In this document: positions 6,009 through 6,876 of the stretch, in pieces
Layout of the letters: the number at the start of each line of letters is the position of its first letter
Numbering within the stretch: the stretch's first letter is position 1
From: Actinomycetota bacterium
Lineage (GTDB): Bacteria > Actinomycetota > Actinomycetes > Actinomycetales > Microbacteriaceae
Length of the DNA stretch: 6,876 nt
NCBI GenBank assembly: GCA_009703635.1
Contig: WLFS01000024.1
Coordinates: 1 to 6,876 of the forward strand
Direction: 5' to 3'
Notes under the pieces: model-generated
Databases searched by the model: none
What the model saw: only the letters and a program-made list of their open reading frames with translations
Told to the model about the DNA's origin: nothing
Made by a program: the position numbers and the translations under genes

Positions 6009-6839
6009 ATGGAAAACAACAAAATAGCCGTTATTGGCGCGGGCTCAATGGGCGGAGCCATCTTGAGCGGCCTAATCGCCGCCGGCACCGCTGCCGATTC
6101 CATCACTGCTTCAACTGCGACAACCCAAAGTGCCAAGTCGCTTTCCGACAAATTTGGAATCAAGAGCTTTGCTCTTGATGCATCGCCTTCAGCCAACTCT
6201 GACGCAAGCCATGGCGCTGACATTTTGCTGATCGCGGTAAAGCCCGCAAAAGTTTTAGCAACACTAGAACAAATCAAGTCATCCGTCAAAGACGGAGCCC
6301 TTGTTATCTCGGTTGCAGCAGGGGTTACAACCGAATCGATGGAGCAAGCAATTGGCTCTAAGGCATCAGTTATTCGCGCCATGCCAAACACTCCTTCTAT
6401 TGTTGGTCACGGTGTCACGGGTATCGCGAAGGGCAAAAGCGCCAACGATAACCAACTGGCTCTAGCTAAAGACCTTTTTGAAACCGTCGGTCAGGTGATT
6501 GTGGTCGAGGAAGAAAAGATCAACGCCCTAAGCACAATCTCAGGATCGGGCCCAGCCTACGTTTTCTACTTCGCTGAGAAACTTATGACCGCAGCAAAGA
6601 AGATGGGCTTTAGTGAAAAGGAAGCCAACCTAATGGTTCGCGCTACCTTCTTAGGCTCAGCTACATTGCTTGCAGCATCTAGCGATTCCCCCGAAACTCT
6701 TCGCGCACAAGTGACTTCCCCGAATGGAACAACCATGCAGGCAACTGCGAGATTTGATGAAGCCGATCTAGAGAAAGTTTTCATTGAAGCAACCGAAGCC
6801 GCGCTGGCTCGGGCAATCGAGTTAGGGAAAAACAAATAA
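6009..6839 (+). CDS. proC: Pyrroline-5-carboxylate reductase
   Basis: ProC reduces pyrroline-5-carboxylate to L-proline with NAD(P)H, the last step of proline synthesis, in the cytoplasm. It has 276 residues, typical of the family (~270). The N-terminal Rossmann fold has IAVIGAGSMG (G10, G12, G15), then LLIAVKPAKV (73-82), SVAAGVT (101-107) and MPNTP (125-129). The C-terminal dimerisation and substrate domain has the family motif ISGSGPAY (177-184) and VTSPNGTT (235-242), where most homologues read VTSPGGTT. The start fits the family, leaving four residues before the first beta strand. It has its own candidate leaderless promoter shared back to back with radA. The stop codon overlaps the next start (TAATG), so the downstream gene is probably co-transcribed and translationally coupled. 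Confidence 0.97.
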   Translation: MENNKIAVIGAGSMGGAILSGLIAAGTAADSITASTATTQSAKSLSDKFGIKSFALDASPSANSDASHGADILLIAVKPAKVLATLEQIKSSVKDGALVISVAAGVTTESMEQAIGSKASVIRAMPNTPSIVGHGVTGIAKGKSANDNQLALAKDLFETVGQVIVVEEEKINALSTISGSGPAYVFYFAEKLMTAAKKMGFSEKEANLMVRATFLGSATLLAASSDSPETLRAQVTSPNGTTMQATARFDEADLEKVFIEATEAALARAIELGKNK

Positions 6840-6876
6840 TGAGCGATATTTTTAAGGCAATTGCAGATCCAAAGGC
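6839..6876 (+). CDS. 5' fragment of a probable ArsR-type HTH regulator (runs off the window)
   Basis: ATG 6839 shares its A with the proC stop (TAATG) and opens a frame to the window end: MSDIFKAIADPK. This matches the usual N-terminus of small winged-helix ArsR-type regulators (such as MSDIFKALADPTRR). AGGGA (6824-6828) lies 10 nt upstream as a possible weak Shine-Dalgarno. With only 12 codons the family call is tentative. If correct, a regulator would be translationally coupled to proC. Confidence 0.5.
   Translation, partial: MSDIFKAIADPK

Noticed and set aside
1..6876. Mobile elements, CRISPR arrays, tRNA/rRNA genes, defence or biosynthetic clusters
   Set aside because: Nearly every base is assigned to intact housekeeping or small hypothetical genes; no transposase motifs, spaced repeats, cloverleaf sequences or nuclease-type genes were seen.

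Overview
The window looks like a compact, mid-GC (by eye near 50%) actinobacterial chromosome segment, most likely from Microbacteriaceae and possibly a small-genome freshwater lineage of the Rhodoluna/Aquiluna type. The reasons are: a ClpC with the actinobacterial layout, a short single-domain GNAT N-acetylglutamate synthase like that of mycobacteria, a LysS C-terminus of actinobacterial flavour, intergenic gaps of mostly 0-85 bp, and starts that look leaderless. The lineage is inferred from remembered protein families, not from a search. The content is ordinary core-genome housekeeping. I see no mobile element, CRISPR array, tRNA, rRNA or sign of transfer.

Layout. 1-700 (+): 3' part of lysS. 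711-914 (+): a 67-residue single-pass membrane protein of unknown function. 915-999: the only sizeable gap, holding the clpC promoter and leader with a perfect inverted repeat. 1000-3459 (+): complete clpC. 3469-3972 (+): short argA (N-acetylglutamate synthase). 3999-4625 (+): a membrane-anchored or secreted four-cysteine protein of unknown function. 4622-5956 (-): radA, meeting the previous gene tail to tail with the two stop codons inside one CTAG. 6009-6839 (+): proC, divergent from radA. 6839-6876 (+): first 12 codons of a gene that overlaps the proC stop and is probably an ArsR-type regulator.

Function. The genes cover translation (LysS), regulated proteolysis (ClpC), recombination and repair (RadA), and two glutamate-derived amino acid pathways: arginine entry (ArgA) and the last proline step (ProC). 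There is no single pathway here. The run of + strand genes from lysS to 4625 may be partly co-transcribed, but nearly every gene also seems to have its own promoter.

The most interesting signal is not a gene. Five gene starts (711, 3469, 3999, 5956 on the minus strand, 6009) each have a TANNNT -10-like hexamer ending exactly 6 or 7 nt before the start codon, and none has a usable Shine-Dalgarno sequence. This is the expected signature of leaderless mRNAs. In two cases the -10 begins with the stop codon of the upstream gene. The two exceptions make sense: clpC has a strong AAGGAG and a longer leader with a hairpin, and the last gene is coupled to proC by a TAATG overlap. No previously undescribed multi-gene system is evident.
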